Counted from the stretch's first letter, positions 34,501 through 46,631 are shown. The stretch: 64,000 bases of DNA from Halichondria panicea (GCF_963675165.1 NC_087384.1:5015182-5079181); one strand, 5' to 3'. Translations and numbers: made by a program. The notes: generated by a model from the letters alone, not told the origin.

Positions 34501-36304
34501 CCTCTTAACCTGTGAGTGGCTGTATTATAGAGAGTGGCTTAATTGGCTACATATATATAGGATGACAGCATGCACATCCACATAATTATATGTGCACTGA
34601 TATATTTACGCCTTGTTGTATGCAACTACATAATTATAATACCAGGAGCATGTATATCTGTCACTATCGGCACAGCCTGAATGCTCCATTTTGCTTTTAT
34701 TTAATTTAGTTATCACCGTATCCGACAGCTAACCCAGTATGTGTGTGTGGCTTTTTGCAGTCACTGCTGTGTCTGGTGTGTGTGAACGGAGTAGCTAGTG
34801 AGAGAAGTCCAACTGAACTATTGAAGAGACAACACAAGCTGCTAACACTCATCTGTGCACTTCCCAGCTCAGGTCAGTCTATTTAGTTTTTTGGATGGGA
34901 AATGGCACCCGGAGTTTTGCTGAGAATGAGGTTTCTCACTGTGTATCCAAGTGTGTGTAACTTGAGTTCAATTCCGAGATCCTTTCTACACATAGCTCAT
35001 AGAAAGTTCTACATGTATCACTTGACGTGTTTAGACATACACACAACTAATATATACTCCCCTCCCCCCCCCCACACACACATACATGAACAGAAATCAG
35101 TCCAAACTCCTCAGTCATAAAGGGTGAAGAGCCCCGCCCTGATTTGTGGTGGGCAGTGCTGCAGCTGTGCTCCGAGAGCAGTCAAGTGGGCCACGCCCTA
35201 CTGGTGGCTCTAGTCTGTCAGAAGTTTGTCTCAGCCTCCACTAACGAGGACATGGAGTCTGGAAACCAGGTGAGCTACACTGTGCATGCATTTATTTAGC
35301 GCTTATTGTGCTGATAGTCTATTGTACCATGCATGTACATGTACATGTACTCTACCTAGTCCTGCCTTCTGTGGTGGAGATAATAAGTATCTGTGACCAT
35401 GTAACTACAGTTGTAATACTAAATGGTGAGTTTTCCTAACTTAAATTGAAGTACGTAAGTGTGTGTCGGTGTCGGTGTTTGGCTTGCTGTTTCATACACA
35501 CGTAGTAGTTGTAATCTAGACTCATATAGTCACACATGCACTGACCGTTCAGGATTGGGAGTCATGGGAACCAGTCTCGTCTGAGAAGGAGCGTTGGATC
35601 ACCCTTACTCACCAGCTGGAGGTCCTCACCTTTGTCTCAAATCTGATTGGACGTGACTCCCTGGCACACCTCCCCCCAGCCCCGTACGCCTTCTCTAATG
35701 ATGATGACAAAAGGGTTATTGAATTAAGCAACCTTCTGCCTTTTAATAGTGAGTAATTAAAAATGCAAAAAAGAGTCGACCCTGCCAGGACTCGAACCTG
35801 GAATCCCCTGATTCGTAGTCAGATGCCTTATCCATTGGGCCACAGGGCCACACACATACAATGCTGTATGCAAATTACTGCAGATTTTTGGAAGTTAGGG
35901 GTGTTTAGCCTTATAAGGTACACACACTATACATGTTAGCAAAAAGTTATGTCATCAATTTTTTATTCTTCTACTGCCATACAGGTGAGGAGGGAGCGAT
36001 GTGTGCCGGTAGTCTGGGGAAGTACGGCCCCGGGCTTATCGCTCACTGTCTGGCCAAGTGGCTAGTGACCAATCATATACCAGCCGAGTTTGTTGCTATA
36101 ATACCATCTGATCCACATGACAACAATGATCCAAGTAATCCTACTTGTATATGTAATATATTATATTATAGGCTTCTTGTAAGCATAATATTTTTGGTGT
36201 GTCTAAACATCGATCTGAATCATGATTCCAAAGACTTGCACATTAATCCCACCTCCACACACACACACACATCCCACCTCCGCACACACCCACATGCGCA
36301 CACA

Positions 36305-36339
<35 letters not shown>

Positions 36340-39300
36340 CCGCATCATCTACCACCCACCATTCCTCCACCTGCACCTAGAATACTCACGACTGGTGTTT
36401 CAACTGAGCCCCCTACTGAAGCTGCTCCCCTGCACACTATCACACCCGGCCCTCCTTATACACTGTGCCTGGCAGGGGGTCCACTGCTCTATGCAGGGGG
36501 TCATTGTCGAGCCAGCTGTCACTCTGGAATATCTCAGTCTTATATCAACGAGGAGTGCTTTAGCAGGTGAGAGAGAAATTCACAGTACAATTTATACGTG
36601 TATAAGCTTTTCTAAATAGATAATGTCACTTTTATAAATTGTACTCTCTCACAAACTTGCAGGATTGGTTGGAGTCCTTTGGCACTGTGTGTACGAGAAC
36701 CAAGTGAACCGAATCATAGAGAATTTGAAGAGGGTACGATTGATTTTTTGTCTATAAGATTCATTCGATTAATTTGTGCTTAAGAGGTACATTGTAGCAA
36801 ATGTACTAAAGGTTGAAGGTATTTCTTTTCCTTTCAGGGAGGAGTAGTTGATGATCAGTCCAAGGCCACCCTCTCTGTGTGTAGAAACATCTTCTCTTGG
36901 CTGTATAAGGTATATGCATGTAGGTAAAGGATCAGCGTGCAGTACGTACCATAGATTGAGCACATTTTATATACATGTATCTTACATGTATCTTACTTAT
37001 TCAATAAGTCCGTTTTAAACAGGTGAATTGTCATGGTGGTGAGCTTGGTACGGAGGAGGAGAGCGAGTCTGTACAGGGAGACCTTATACCACTAGCAACG
37101 TGAGTGTACAAAAATCCTTTTAAGTTCAAAGCTCCTCAAAATGTTGGCCAGGTATATATACTGTGGTTAACAGTTGTCATGAGTGCAAGTACGTGGAACC
37201 TCCATTAACGACCACCTCAGAAGAGCAACCACAAGCTATATATATAATGGCCAAGAGCTCAGGTCCAGATTGAAATTACAATGACTTTCGATGTAAAGCA
37301 ACCTCTTAGGAGCGGCCACCTCTCTACTCCGTATAACGACAGCTTTCTAGTCCCAGTCTGATCAGCTTTAGCAATGGAAAATAACCTCCCAGAACGGACA
37401 GCCACACCCAAAATTAGCAGAAAGTTATTGCTGAGATGGCATTATTTTGCACAATCGTGAAAATCTAGCAGTAGCTTGTCTCTATACAGCCTTTTCAAAG
37501 CTTGTATGAGCTATAAAGAAGCAGTTAGCAAAGCTCCAAGGTTCATTTGCAGCAAGAAATGACTCATAGAGCATATACATAGCTGGCAATCGAAACCTCC
37601 TAAGGAATACCACCTCTCTATAACGGCCAAAAGGCTGTTCCTCAATGGTGTCCGTTTTATGGAGGTTCCACTGTCCTGATATTGTATAAAAGGCAGAAGA
37701 ATATTTATCTGCGTGTGTATTGTAATACATGTACATGCATCTATATACTGTATGAACTGTTCACCCCTGCCCCTCCCACAGCCCCCCGGGAATGTCTGAC
37801 CTGATGGACGTGGTCCAACGGTTTCCTCCCCTACCCCCCACAGTCACAAAGACCTACCTAGAGCTGCTGTTACTCGCTGAGCTGTCAGCTGCCTCACCTC
37901 ACACACTCACACTTACCACCTTCTTCCCAACATGGCTGAGAGGGGCACTCAAGAAGGGAGCTTACAAGGTGGGATTTTAACATACGTACATGTATAGTGT
38001 AGACGTTCCACTGTATGTTTATATTGTGTTCTGGTAATTTTGGATTCTATAGAATTTGTTAATAATTAAGATGACTTGTATTGCTGCAATACATTGTAAA
38101 ATCAATGAATTTTATTTATACGGTACTGTGTGTATATAGCAATGTGATTAAACCCACACCCACTCTTCACTTTAAAGGAAAAGGCCTGTGTAGGTGGCTA
38201 AGCAATTATTTGCTTATTATACAGAAGCATAACTCGCAAGGTTCGTGTTTTATATCTTTTCACCTCATAAATGCAGAGCGCATGGCAGGAGCAAATCCCT
38301 GTGCAGCTGAAACAAAAAAGAACTAAGGTACAGTCATACATGTACATATACATGTAGTTATGGACATGCATGTACTACGTACGTACGTATTATCCGCTAT
38401 AATTATATTATACTGAACATTGTACAATGCGTGGTCTGTGCGTTTCTGCAGTATGTCAATAATCAATAATTACATATAATGTATTTGCTTGTTCTCACTC
38501 AGTGTCTGTGTGAAGCGGTGGTGGTGTACCTCTCCCCCACTAGCCCACCCCCTGTACCCCCCACCCTGGCTAGCCACGCCCTCTCTCAGTTACCCCCTAC
38601 TGGCTCGGCCCTCAGCTTGGAAGTGGCTAGTCACAGAGACATTGTGTTCCTACTGGTAGACTTGTGGCAGCTGGACAGTGACGCAGTGAGGAAGCAATGG
38701 GTGACCGGATTCTTTGCAGCTGGACTGGCCGAGAATGGAAGCGAGGTGAGAGCTAGAGTATGGACTCAGAGTACAGGTTCTCCGCAAGGTTTTGCCAATC
38801 AGTGGATTTTTTTACGCATTACTTTTAGTTTGAACTCGGTCCCTTGAACATTATACATGTACCTATATTTAAGTGCCCACAAGATACAGTTTTAACTTGG
38901 CCTAAGCATACAGTATACAGTCATGTATATCGTGTTTCGAATGTGACTTTCTTTGGATTGCCAATTATGAATTTGAGCATATTTCGCTATCGAAAGAAAC
39001 GCAAAGAAGAGTGAGCATAAACTATATCTATGCATGCAATTTGCAATACATGTAGTTAGAAACGCAATTAGGCTTGTATGTGTCATTCGTGTAATTGATT
39101 AACCTCGCATTCGAAACCCAATTGTAGAAGAGTTCCTCATGGTACATGCATGGTATATTAATTAACGTTCTCTGTCCTTCATCCGCTAGGTGTTCATGGG
39201 CATCGAGGACAAGAGTCGTGTGAGCCAAGAGTTGGTGCCGTTCAGTGGACAACTGTGTGACCACCTCCTACAGAGGGTGAACAGTAAGAGCCGACAGCTG

Positions 39301-39822
39301 GCTCTCATGGCTCAGGTCTCTCCCAGCCTTCTGGAATACCTCAGAAACCAAGTGTGTACATTACTTATGCACAACCCTATACATGCACGTATCACTATTA
39401 TTTTTGTCTTATAACACAGCCATGCATGCACGTTATCATATTGTCCTTTTCTGCTTATTTCTTATACCCTACAACAATTGATGCATGCAGGCTAAAAATT
39501 GTAATACTGTTTGTTTCGTGTGCTTCTCTCCCTAATGTTCCTTAGCTGTGTATGCATATTTACATTCAAGTGTACTTGTGGTACAGTGTATATACGTGTA
39601 ACCATTGTAAGTTGACACTTTGACTGTACACTTCCTCCTTTGAATCTATTTCTGCAGGGAAAACGGCCACTTCCGAGTGTGTGTACAAAAGTGGAGCCAT
39701 CATGGACGTGTGTTTCAAAACTGTTATCGCTCCTTCAGCCCTATGTGGCAGCCAAGACGTCAGTAGCCTCTATTCTAACTGCGCTAGCACAGCTTGTTAA
39801 AAAATGTTCAGTTGACTCATAG
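25525..39822 (+). CDS. RAB3GAP2: RAB3GAP2, non-catalytic subunit of Rab3 GTPase-activating complex
   Basis: 31 exons join in phase to about 1,362 residues (human about 1,390): 25525-25614, 26053-26152, 26418-26517, 26707-26754, 28356-28527, 28821-28917, 29268-29351, 29648-29796, 30117-30205, 30410-30642, 30949-31097, 31338-31570, 31988-32052, 32288-32349, 32915-33014, 33234-33355, 33647-33947, 34139-34155, 34217-34297, 34761-34872, 35094-35269, 35553-35748, 35985-36134, 36381-36566, 36663-36733, 36838-36909, 37023-37099, 37782-37968, 38503-38745, 39190-39351, 39658-39822. Diagnostic segments are VGFSDGYIRSYS, SGWLRWSK, DCFGRVLLLE, MWKGYRDAQCGW and IYAPRRGIVE. With RAB3GAP1 it is a Rab3 GAP and Rab18 exchange factor in exocytosis, ER and autophagy. 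The start ATG 25525 has an in-frame TAA just upstream; about 60 N-terminal residues of vertebrate proteins are absent. Intron 13 needs a GC donor. Confidence 0.92.
26599..26623 (+). repeat. Interstitial telomere-type repeat (TAACCC)4
   Basis: Four uninterrupted CCCTAA units, the complement of TTAGGG, in intron 3 of RAB3GAP2. Confidence 0.9.
27953..28223. mobile_element. Decayed MITE with TACAGTGGAACC-type ends
   Basis: TACAGTGGATTC at the left and the complement of TACAGTGGAACC at the right, in intron 4 of RAB3GAP2. Such ends resemble pogo/Tigger-like elements. The interior contains a GGCCTGGGAACAACGCTAGC piece of the family A type. Confidence 0.5.
32373..32712 (+). repeat. 43-bp minisatellite leading into tRNA-Leu
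   Basis: About eight units of the type GTGGAGCCTGTGATACCGTAG plus CCTCATTGTGTAACCTGGTAGC. Each unit ends with GGTAGCGTGG, which is also the first ten bases of the tRNA that directly follows. In intron 14 of RAB3GAP2. Confidence 0.92.
32713..32794 (+). tRNA. tRNA-Leu (anticodon AAG)
   Basis: 82 nt with no intron. Acceptor stem GGTAGCG pairs with CGCTGCC (one G-T pair), discriminator A; D-loop region GGCCGAGCGGTCTAAGGCGC contains the A box; anticodon stem CTGGT/ACCAG encloses the loop TTAAGGC; the long variable arm typical of type II tRNAs is present; T arm GTGGGTTCGAATCCCAC carries the B box. It lies in sense orientation in intron 14 of RAB3GAP2. Confidence 0.95.
35777..35849 (-). tRNA. tRNA-Arg (anticodon ACG)
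   Basis: 73 nt on the minus strand: acceptor GGCCCTG with CAGGGTC, D arm TGGCCCAATGGATAAGGC, anticodon loop CTACGAA (ACG), T arm CCAGGTTCGAGTCCTGG. It lies antisense inside intron 22 of RAB3GAP2 between exons 35553-35748 and 35985-36134. Confidence 0.95.
36256..36337 (+). repeat. (CA)n microsatellite, interrupted
   Basis: CA-rich tract in intron 23 of RAB3GAP2, broken by CCACCTCC and CCCACATGCG. Confidence 0.9.
37191..37674. mobile_element. MITE with GTGGAACCTCCATTAACG ends
   Basis: About 484 bp in intron 27 of RAB3GAP2. Left end ACGTGGAACCTCCATTAACG, right end the complement of ACAGTGGAACCTCCATAAAA. GTGGAACCTC-type termini are usual in pogo/Tigger-like transposons; no ORF. Confidence 0.7.
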
Positions 39823-39958
39823 CAAAGTAGATACATGTAGACGTGTCTTTTTTCTTTTCTACTGATTGAATCAGCATTGTGTATGAATTTTGTCTAGGAA
39901 AAGTGAGAAGCTATAGCTATAGTGCATGCATGATTGATACACAACATAATTTTATACT

Positions 39959-40141
39959 GGAGTTTGCAGAATCTTTGCAACACATGAATAAATTAAAGTG
40001 TTGAGCACTGTGGTTCCGGGAAATGCTCATACATTTAAGTATAGTATATAAAACAGACCACAGTGTGTACACAAAATCCATATAAGGAACGTGTAACGTT
40101 CTACGCTTTTACTGGTGTGTTGCAAAGATTCTGCAAACTCC
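39959..40141. mobile_element. 183-bp hairpin MITE holding the RAB3GAP2 poly(A) signal
   Basis: Perfect inverted termini of about 25 bp: GGAGTTTGCAGAATCTTTGC at 39959 and the complement ending at 40141. AATAAA at 39987-39992, 165 bp after the RAB3GAP2 stop, lies inside it. Confidence 0.85.
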
Positions 40142-40187
40142 TTGTATATACTATATAATTATGGTTGCACCAAAGATCAAAGGCGTA

Positions 40188-40875
40188 TACCGTATAGCAG
40201 GTAATTTTCGGGGGGCAAATTTAGTCATTTCATGGATAATATTTTCGTTGTTGCTGCTTGCACTGCAGGTAAGGCCACTGTTAGTTGCATACTTGTTTCA
40301 GATGAGAATCTAGCTCAACCCCGGCCCGATGAGGGGAGGGAGGTCTTCATTACTCATTACCGTATAGTGGGTAATTTTCGGGGGACAAAATATTCGTGGT
40401 TCAGCAATATTGAGACATTTCGTGGATAATATTTTCGTGGTTGGAGCTTGGATTGTAGGTAAAGGTAGGCAAGGTCGCTTGATGACGTCATATCCTGTTT
40501 TTTTAACTGACGAAAATTCACAAAAGGACGGAGTCTGAACATTAAAATAATTTTAATTTTTTTTACGCAATGGCTTTTTGGTGCACAATGCAACTTCCAC
40601 ATGGCACATCAAATGGCACATGGTAAAATAATGCAATGTCAGCAAAAAAAGGACTTTGACCTCAAATAATGGCTGACATCAGCAATATAATGACTTAATT
40701 GAGGAGGTGAGCAAAACCGAGGAGGGAGGTTGATCTGAAACAAGTATGTAACTAACAGTGGCCTAAAGGTAGGTAAGGTCGCTTCATTTGTGGGCAAAAT
40801 ATTTGTGGTCATGCAGACTTTCATTCACGAAAACCACGAATATTTTGCCCCATGAAAATTACCCTCTATACTGTA
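40188..40875. mobile_element. TACCGTATAG-family MITE with an internal second copy
   Basis: Left end TACCGTATAGCAGGTAATTT at 40188, right end the complement of TACAGTATAGAGGGTAATTT at 40875. A second left-type terminus begins at 40358. The segment around CAAGTATGCAACTAACAGTG (40280s) is inverted at 40740-40760. No coding capacity. Confidence 0.8.
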
Positions 40876-40992
40876 TTTGCTTTACACGCTCGAGTAATCA
40901 ACTCGACTGCGCCTCGTGATTTATAATTGTCATGCGTGTAAATCAAATATACCACTTGAAGCCATATATAGTTTAACTATAATTATAATGTA

Positions 40993-41276
40993 TACCGTAT
41001 AGCAGGTATATTCTAGAGATAATAATATTGTTCGTGGTTTAATTCGTGGATTAGGCATATGCATGTACCGCAAACATTTATAACCGCGAATTTAATATCG
41101 CATGCATGCATGCATGGGATGAAGTAATACCGTGTTGAATCAACCGTCAACTCGACAGAAACAGTAACTTGATTAGTGTCCATGATGGTATACTGCATGT
41201 GTCGTCGATAAGCATCAATGAGGTAAAAAATTATCATTATAGGTATAATAAATAGAAAGATACCTGCTATACGGTA
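40993..41276. mobile_element. Second TACCGTATAG-family MITE
   Basis: 284 bp from TACCGTATAGCAGGTAT to its complement ATACCTGCTATACGGTA, with further sub-terminal symmetry. Confidence 0.85.
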
Positions 41277-41721
41277 CCTCGCTTGCGCATGCGCACCGAG
41301 GCATAATAATAGGCACTATGAAAATAGCTTAATGATATTCATTGAATTACACATGCGCAGTAGTTCAGAACACGCCCACATTTTACATGGCAGTAAATTT
41401 GATTGTAACAATGCTAGTCCAATCAATGTTGAAACCACATCTTTTGTGCTAAGGTTTGATATTTTTTGCTGCTGAAATTAACCCATTTTTTAACCTAGGT
41501 CTTTTATTTCGCTGCTTTGTATGTTAAATAATTTGAATAATAGGTGTTATTAATAGGCTGATGAAATTGAATAATAGGCTAATCAAGTGCGAAATAATAG
41601 GTGAAAAAATTTGAATATTTGGCACAGGCCTAATTTGTATAAGGTACGCTGACTCTCAATTGACCCCCAAAACCCCGTATTTCCTACGCCCTTGATATAC
41701 ACTCCCATAATTATACATGTA

Positions 41722-42027
41722 CAGTGGCGGATCTAGTGCAGGGCACAAGGGGCACGTGCCCCCCCCCCTTTCTGACAAGCTCGAATAAAACTAGCTCACG
41801 AAGTGGGTGTGGCTTACAGCAGCAATCAATTATTGCAGCATGCAGAACAGCAGACGATCTCTAGTTGCATTTCTGCTATCTCCTAGCTGCTACTATGTAT
41901 GTTATACTGTCATCAATCAATCCATGATCAGAAAAGCTACACTGGCTGGGCTTAAAAAAAAAACTGTTGACCTTTTTTTAGTCTTCAAACTTGCCCCCCC
42001 TTTTCAAAATTCCTGGATCCGCCCCTG
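41722..42027. mobile_element. CAGTGGCGGATC-type transposon at a filled site
   Basis: 306 bp between CAGTGGCGGATCTAG and the complement CTGGATCCGCCCCTG. Its flanks (41696-41721 plus 42028-42085) match, without interruption, the sequence at 42495-42567, so the latter is an empty site. The bases ATGTA are duplicated at the junction. Confidence 0.85.
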
Positions 42028-42631
42028 ATGTAGATGATTTCAAACCTAAAATCACATGCACTGTCAATAAAACATACAGAGGTGGAAGGACTCTTTGGGC
42101 AACTAAGATGAGGTGGACTTTTGGCCTTCCAGTTCCTGGAATATGTAACTGATACACGCACGGGTCAATTAAACTGGAAGGTTAATCGGTACAAAGTTGC
42201 TTCCATGTACAGGTGCCCAACATCTGTTCATAAAGACTATATAAATTTCAATGGTTTTCTTTGAACCCACTAGCTAATGGTTTTGTCTAATCAGTGGCAT
42301 TTGTAAAGTGCATCCAACAAAAGCCCACAACAAACGTAATGGACATGTATATATAGTACGCAGGAAATAGGTATACAAAGCATATTTGTGACGCCTTATA
42401 GATCTACACTGAACGGATGTTGTATGAACATAACACTATCTAAGGTTTCAGAGGTAGTGACAGACAAGCTTCCAACATCAACATTACTGACCTTACACTC
42501 CCATAATTATACATGTAGATGATTTCAAACCTAAAATCACATGCACTGTCAATAAAACATACAGAGGAAGTTATCCACATGTACGTGAATGCAATTATGG
42601 TTATGCAGACACTGTCACATGCAACCTATGG

Positions 42632-42639
42632 TATATAAG
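42632..42639 (+). promoter_or_regulatory. TATA box of the GH5-like gene
   Basis: TATATAAG, 83 bp upstream of the ATG at 42723. Confidence 0.55.
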
Positions 42640-42722
42640 TTGAGCTCAGGATTTTAAAATAAAAATAAACTCATCCAGAAATCATCCCGATACTGCAATA
42701 TAAAACAAGAGATTGAGCAGAA

Positions 42723-43746
42723 ATGAATCTGTTGTGCCTAGCACTCGTGGCTACTTCTTTCCTGACTGAGTTTGCCGCTTCTCTAGACTTTTCGCAACCA
42801 GTAAGTGCTTCAGAATACCAGTCAATTATCAAACAAGGGTTTTCTACAAACTACTTCAAGACAAGCGTTCCTGCAGCCAAATACCGGACCGATAACATCA
42901 AAGACATCTACGATAAAGGGTTTCGCAATGTCAGGCTCCGCTGTCTAGCACAAGAATATGACGATGGGTATGATACTACCAAGTTTATGAACTTTTTAGA
43001 TAGATTGACAGAAGTGGTTGATGAGTGCATTGAACGTGATGTTGCTCCGATCATCTCATGGATACATCATGCTGCTGAGGCCAGAGCTAATGAAACAGAT
43101 CGCCAGAATTATATCGACTGGTGCATGGACAAAAGTAGCTGAGAAGTTGAAGGACAGAAATTATCACCTTTCTTTCAACCTCTTTACCGAGTTGGGAACT
43201 GACCATTGCGCCGAAAACGGCGAAGACAGAAAAGGTGAAAAATGTGCTGGAAGTCTACGAAGAAATACATTGAAATATAACAATTGGACGTCTGAAGTGA
43301 TTAGTGCGATTCGTGCAACGGGTGAAAACAATGCTGAGCGAATCATTATTCTTGGAGCACCAGAGAAGACTACAAAGGGCCTCAATAATATTGATCTTCC
43401 GGATCCCAAAGACCGTTCTTTCCTGATGGTCGAGTGGCATAAGTATGCTGCTGGTCCTACTACCAGTGACCCCAACAGACCACGTCACTGGAGTGGAAAT
43501 GGATCTGATGCACAGAAAAGCCAATTGAGAGATGGTATCGACAAAGCAAAAACGTTTACTGATAATACTGGTATTCCAACTTACTTTGGAGCCTGGATGC
43601 CAAGAGACAATACAGATGGAGGCTTGAATGAGGCAGAGGTCATCAACTTTGCTCGATTCTTTGTAGATTTGTTAAAGTCTGCACAAATCCCGTGGTCCCT
43701 GAATGTACTTGACAACTATTACAACACTAAAAGAGTACATGGTTAA
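42723..43746 (+). pseudogene. Secreted GH5-like glycoside hydrolase, frameshifted
   Basis: Two overlapping frames together make one protein of about 340 residues. The first (42723-43142) begins with a signal peptide (MNLLCLALVATSFLTEFAAS) and the N-terminal half of a TIM-barrel glycosidase, including NIKDIYDKGFRNVRLR. It stops at TGA 43140-43142, while the second frame continues the same fold from about 43125 (TKVAEKLKDRNYHLSFNLFTELG), with WHKYAAGP and a C-terminal IPWSLNVLDNYYN. FNLFTE fits the acid/base Glu region of family 5 cellulases/mannanases. Where family 5 has its nucleophile in GE(F/W)G, this reads YFGAWMP, so the key Glu seems to be absent. A one-base indel near 43125 explains the frame change; decay or an assembly error are both possible. 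No introns. Confidence 0.6.
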
Positions 43747-43857
43747 CTAACATTCAGACTCTGCCGCCTGACAAGACTCAAATGAAAAATGGAAATGTCA
43801 TGGTAAAAGTCGGGGCACAACTCAACATGTCTCGTGTTCTAGACAATATTCTAGATG

Positions 43858-45378
43858 TGATGAACTAGTATAAATTATAAATTCGTTGTGATTGTACACT
43901 TTGAAACTATCGGTTTTGTAAAATAATCTGTATAGCTATATACAGCTAAAAGAACTGGTTTTGGTAATTAGTCTCATTTACGTTGATTTCAAAAATTTTG
44001 TTAATCTACATGCACACATACAATTCCGGACAAAGCATGCATATGCACTATATAAATTCTACAAAAGTCCTAGCATATTTAAGATTATATATATAGCCTT
44101 GTCACTATAAGGTCCTTTAATGGAGCGGAGCGCTTTCTCCCTTCTATGCTAGAAATCGGCCTGGGAATAAGGCTAGTAGGATGTGCTACAAAGTTAATTG
44201 AACATACACATTTAGTTTTCATCAATATATAACATACAAATGCAGGGTAATTGTTCTATGACCGTGTCAGTAATACCGATCGCTGTCTTGCTATATCATA
44301 ATCTTATTGTTATCCAGCTCACTATATAGCTTTACTTTAAATGTTTTCTCAGCATCAAGATATGTCTCACCCACATTCAACATAAGTTTCATGCATGCAT
44401 GTCTGCCTTGCATGGGTTTCACACTGCACTCTTTAGCGAGCTTCCCGTCTGTATATAGTTAGACAATTAAGACGCTGTATTATGATCAGTGTCAATCGTC
44501 TGATAACAATTCAGACAGCCGGCGAACATGTTCTGAATATTAATATTTTGAGTGCCCTCACCATCACAGAAAATGGTTTTCCTCTGATTGCTGATAATTA
44601 TGCTTATCGTCAATTATTGGTTTGTCATTTCTTAAACAGCCTCGTTAATTTTTTTGCAGTTGATCGGTATAACTGGATGGTCCACTTTAGCCTATACTTA
44701 GCATCATTAGTAGAGACTATTGTGAAGCAATGTGCACTCAACTTTCATACAGTACACCACATAAATATACGGTATGTACTGCATGCATATATCATGAGTT
44801 TCTCGGATGGCCTGATCATGTTGATGTAACTTATTAGTCAATACTCGATATAATTTATGGATTTTGAAGCAACATTTTGGTGAACTTATATGGATAAGCT
44901 GCTATAGTAAATCAAGCCCTGGCCCCTAGGTGTATGGTTTCCTCTTTGGTGAATTCGAGGCCACATAGATCGAAAATGGTCACCCTCATTTCCACACATA
45001 CATTTAAAGTGAAGTTGTTAGCTTGGTTTATTTTCACATACAGTGGCCTTTTAAGCGGTGCAAAGTGGACGACATTGCACTTCCTAGCCTGCTACGTACA
45101 CTGGAACAAGAGCTATACTGGATTGCTTGAAACATGCATGTACACTGGTCAAAAACTGATATATACCCTTCTTCAAAAAGGCAAGTTAATTACTATGTCC
45201 ACATAGTGCAGATTGTGATTGTGAGTGTACTAAGGTATACTTGTCTATGGTTGTGGTTTGTAGAGGTATTTTGATTTTGTTCCAATTGGTATCCCAGTAA
45301 GAAACATGTACATACCAAAGTTATTTTGGAACATTATCATAAACTTGTAACTTTCTTCCTGTAAGCCTGTAAGAATTG
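43858..45378 (+). repeat. Module T, copy 1
   Basis: About 1.5 kb of non-coding DNA repeated at 51845-53356 and 61233-62716; begins GATGAACTAGTATAAATTAT 111 bp after the GH5-like stop. It contains an 82-bp TAGCCTT...AAGGCTA mini-MITE (44094-44175) and a 150-bp submodule (GCAGGGTAATTGTTCTATGA, then CTCACCCACATTCAACATAA) that also occurs separately. ORFs such as 44482-44829 are shared by the copies but look like chance. Confidence 0.85.
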
Positions 45379-46631
45379 TGTTACTTACATGTATATGAAG
45401 CATGGAAGCTGGCTAAGTATAGTAATAAAGATCACAAGCCAGGGCCTCGTTGCTATAGACAGCCTCTCGTATAGATCCCCACAAGATAACAGTTTCCTCA
45501 ACAAGTTCAGACAATGCGGGAAATAAAGGGATTTTTACACAACTCTTAAGGCTGCTTATAGAAGTATAGACACAGATGCTATCCCATCTCATAAAGCCAC
45601 TGATATAACAGCTAAAATGTTATGCACACAAACGTGGTCAAAATGAACTATAAAATCTTAATTGCACAAGTTCAAGGAACTGTTTCAAACTAGTGTTCAA
45701 GCTGGCGCTGTGCTAATGCCTCTCGCCATGTTTTTGCTTTCGCTCAAAAGTATTAGAGTGTTGTATTAGTTTCTATAATGAATTTTATATTAAAGTTAGC
45801 TTATCTATATAAAGTCACTGAGAAAAAAGACTTATTTACATGCATCTATTGTTGTTATTTATTGTATTATGTGGCTTACCAGGACCTCAAGAAAGAAGAA
45901 AATTGATTCTTCCAGGATCTGTAGTTCAGTGTATATAATATCTAAGAATAAAAGACCTGTGTACATGCATATTGTTGTCTTTATTATATTGTTATATGGT
46001 AGTGTTTTGTGGCTTACCAGGCCCTTAAGACAAAGATGATTCTGCCAGGAGGATCTGGATACGATATTATTTTCTCACACATGGGGAATGAGTAGTTATA
46101 ACATGGGAACGAGGGATTGATTGTATGGTGTACCCACTAGAAAACATTTGCAACGTGAAAAATTGCTTTGGGAAACACCAAAAAGCGTGGAAACAAGAAA
46201 TCAGACGAGAGAATAACTCCAGTCTGTTTTACAACGTCATTCACTTTTTCGCTGGTAGTTTTCCACGTTTTCCCACCCTAGCAATTTTCACTGGTGCATG
46301 GGGTGATGACCGGATCACTACATATACACAAGTGCTAAAACATTTTGGGGAAGATAGGGTTGGAAGAGCATGTGCCTGAAGTAACAAAAAGTTCGCAAAC
46401 AAGATTGTGGGTTGGTATAGTCTTTGCATGCTAGCTAGATCTAGTTGAAGGGCTCAATCTTTGCGATCTTTACCAGTTGGGTCACTGTTGCAGGCGAACA
46501 GTACTATTCGCGTGCAGGGTAATTGTTCTATAACCATGTCAGTAATAGCAATCGCTGTCTTGCTATCGTAATCTTCTTCCAGCTCAGTATAGCTTTACTT
46601 CAAGATATGTCTCACCCACATTCAACATAAG

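Larger units (their letters stand above)
39823..42722. other. MITE-rich intergenic spacer
   Basis: Between RAB3GAP2 and the GH5-like gene. Apart from the four MITEs listed separately and the direct repeat at 41696/42495 it holds only unique AT-rich sequence; no gene is supported. Confidence 0.5.

Noticed and set aside
35933-36619. 228-codon ORF as an independent gene
   Set aside because: It consists of two RAB3GAP2 exons plus the intron between them, including a CA repeat.
44482-45206. ORFs of 115 and 90 codons in module T as genes
   Set aside because: Frames are not kept in the other module copies and show no domain or signal peptide.
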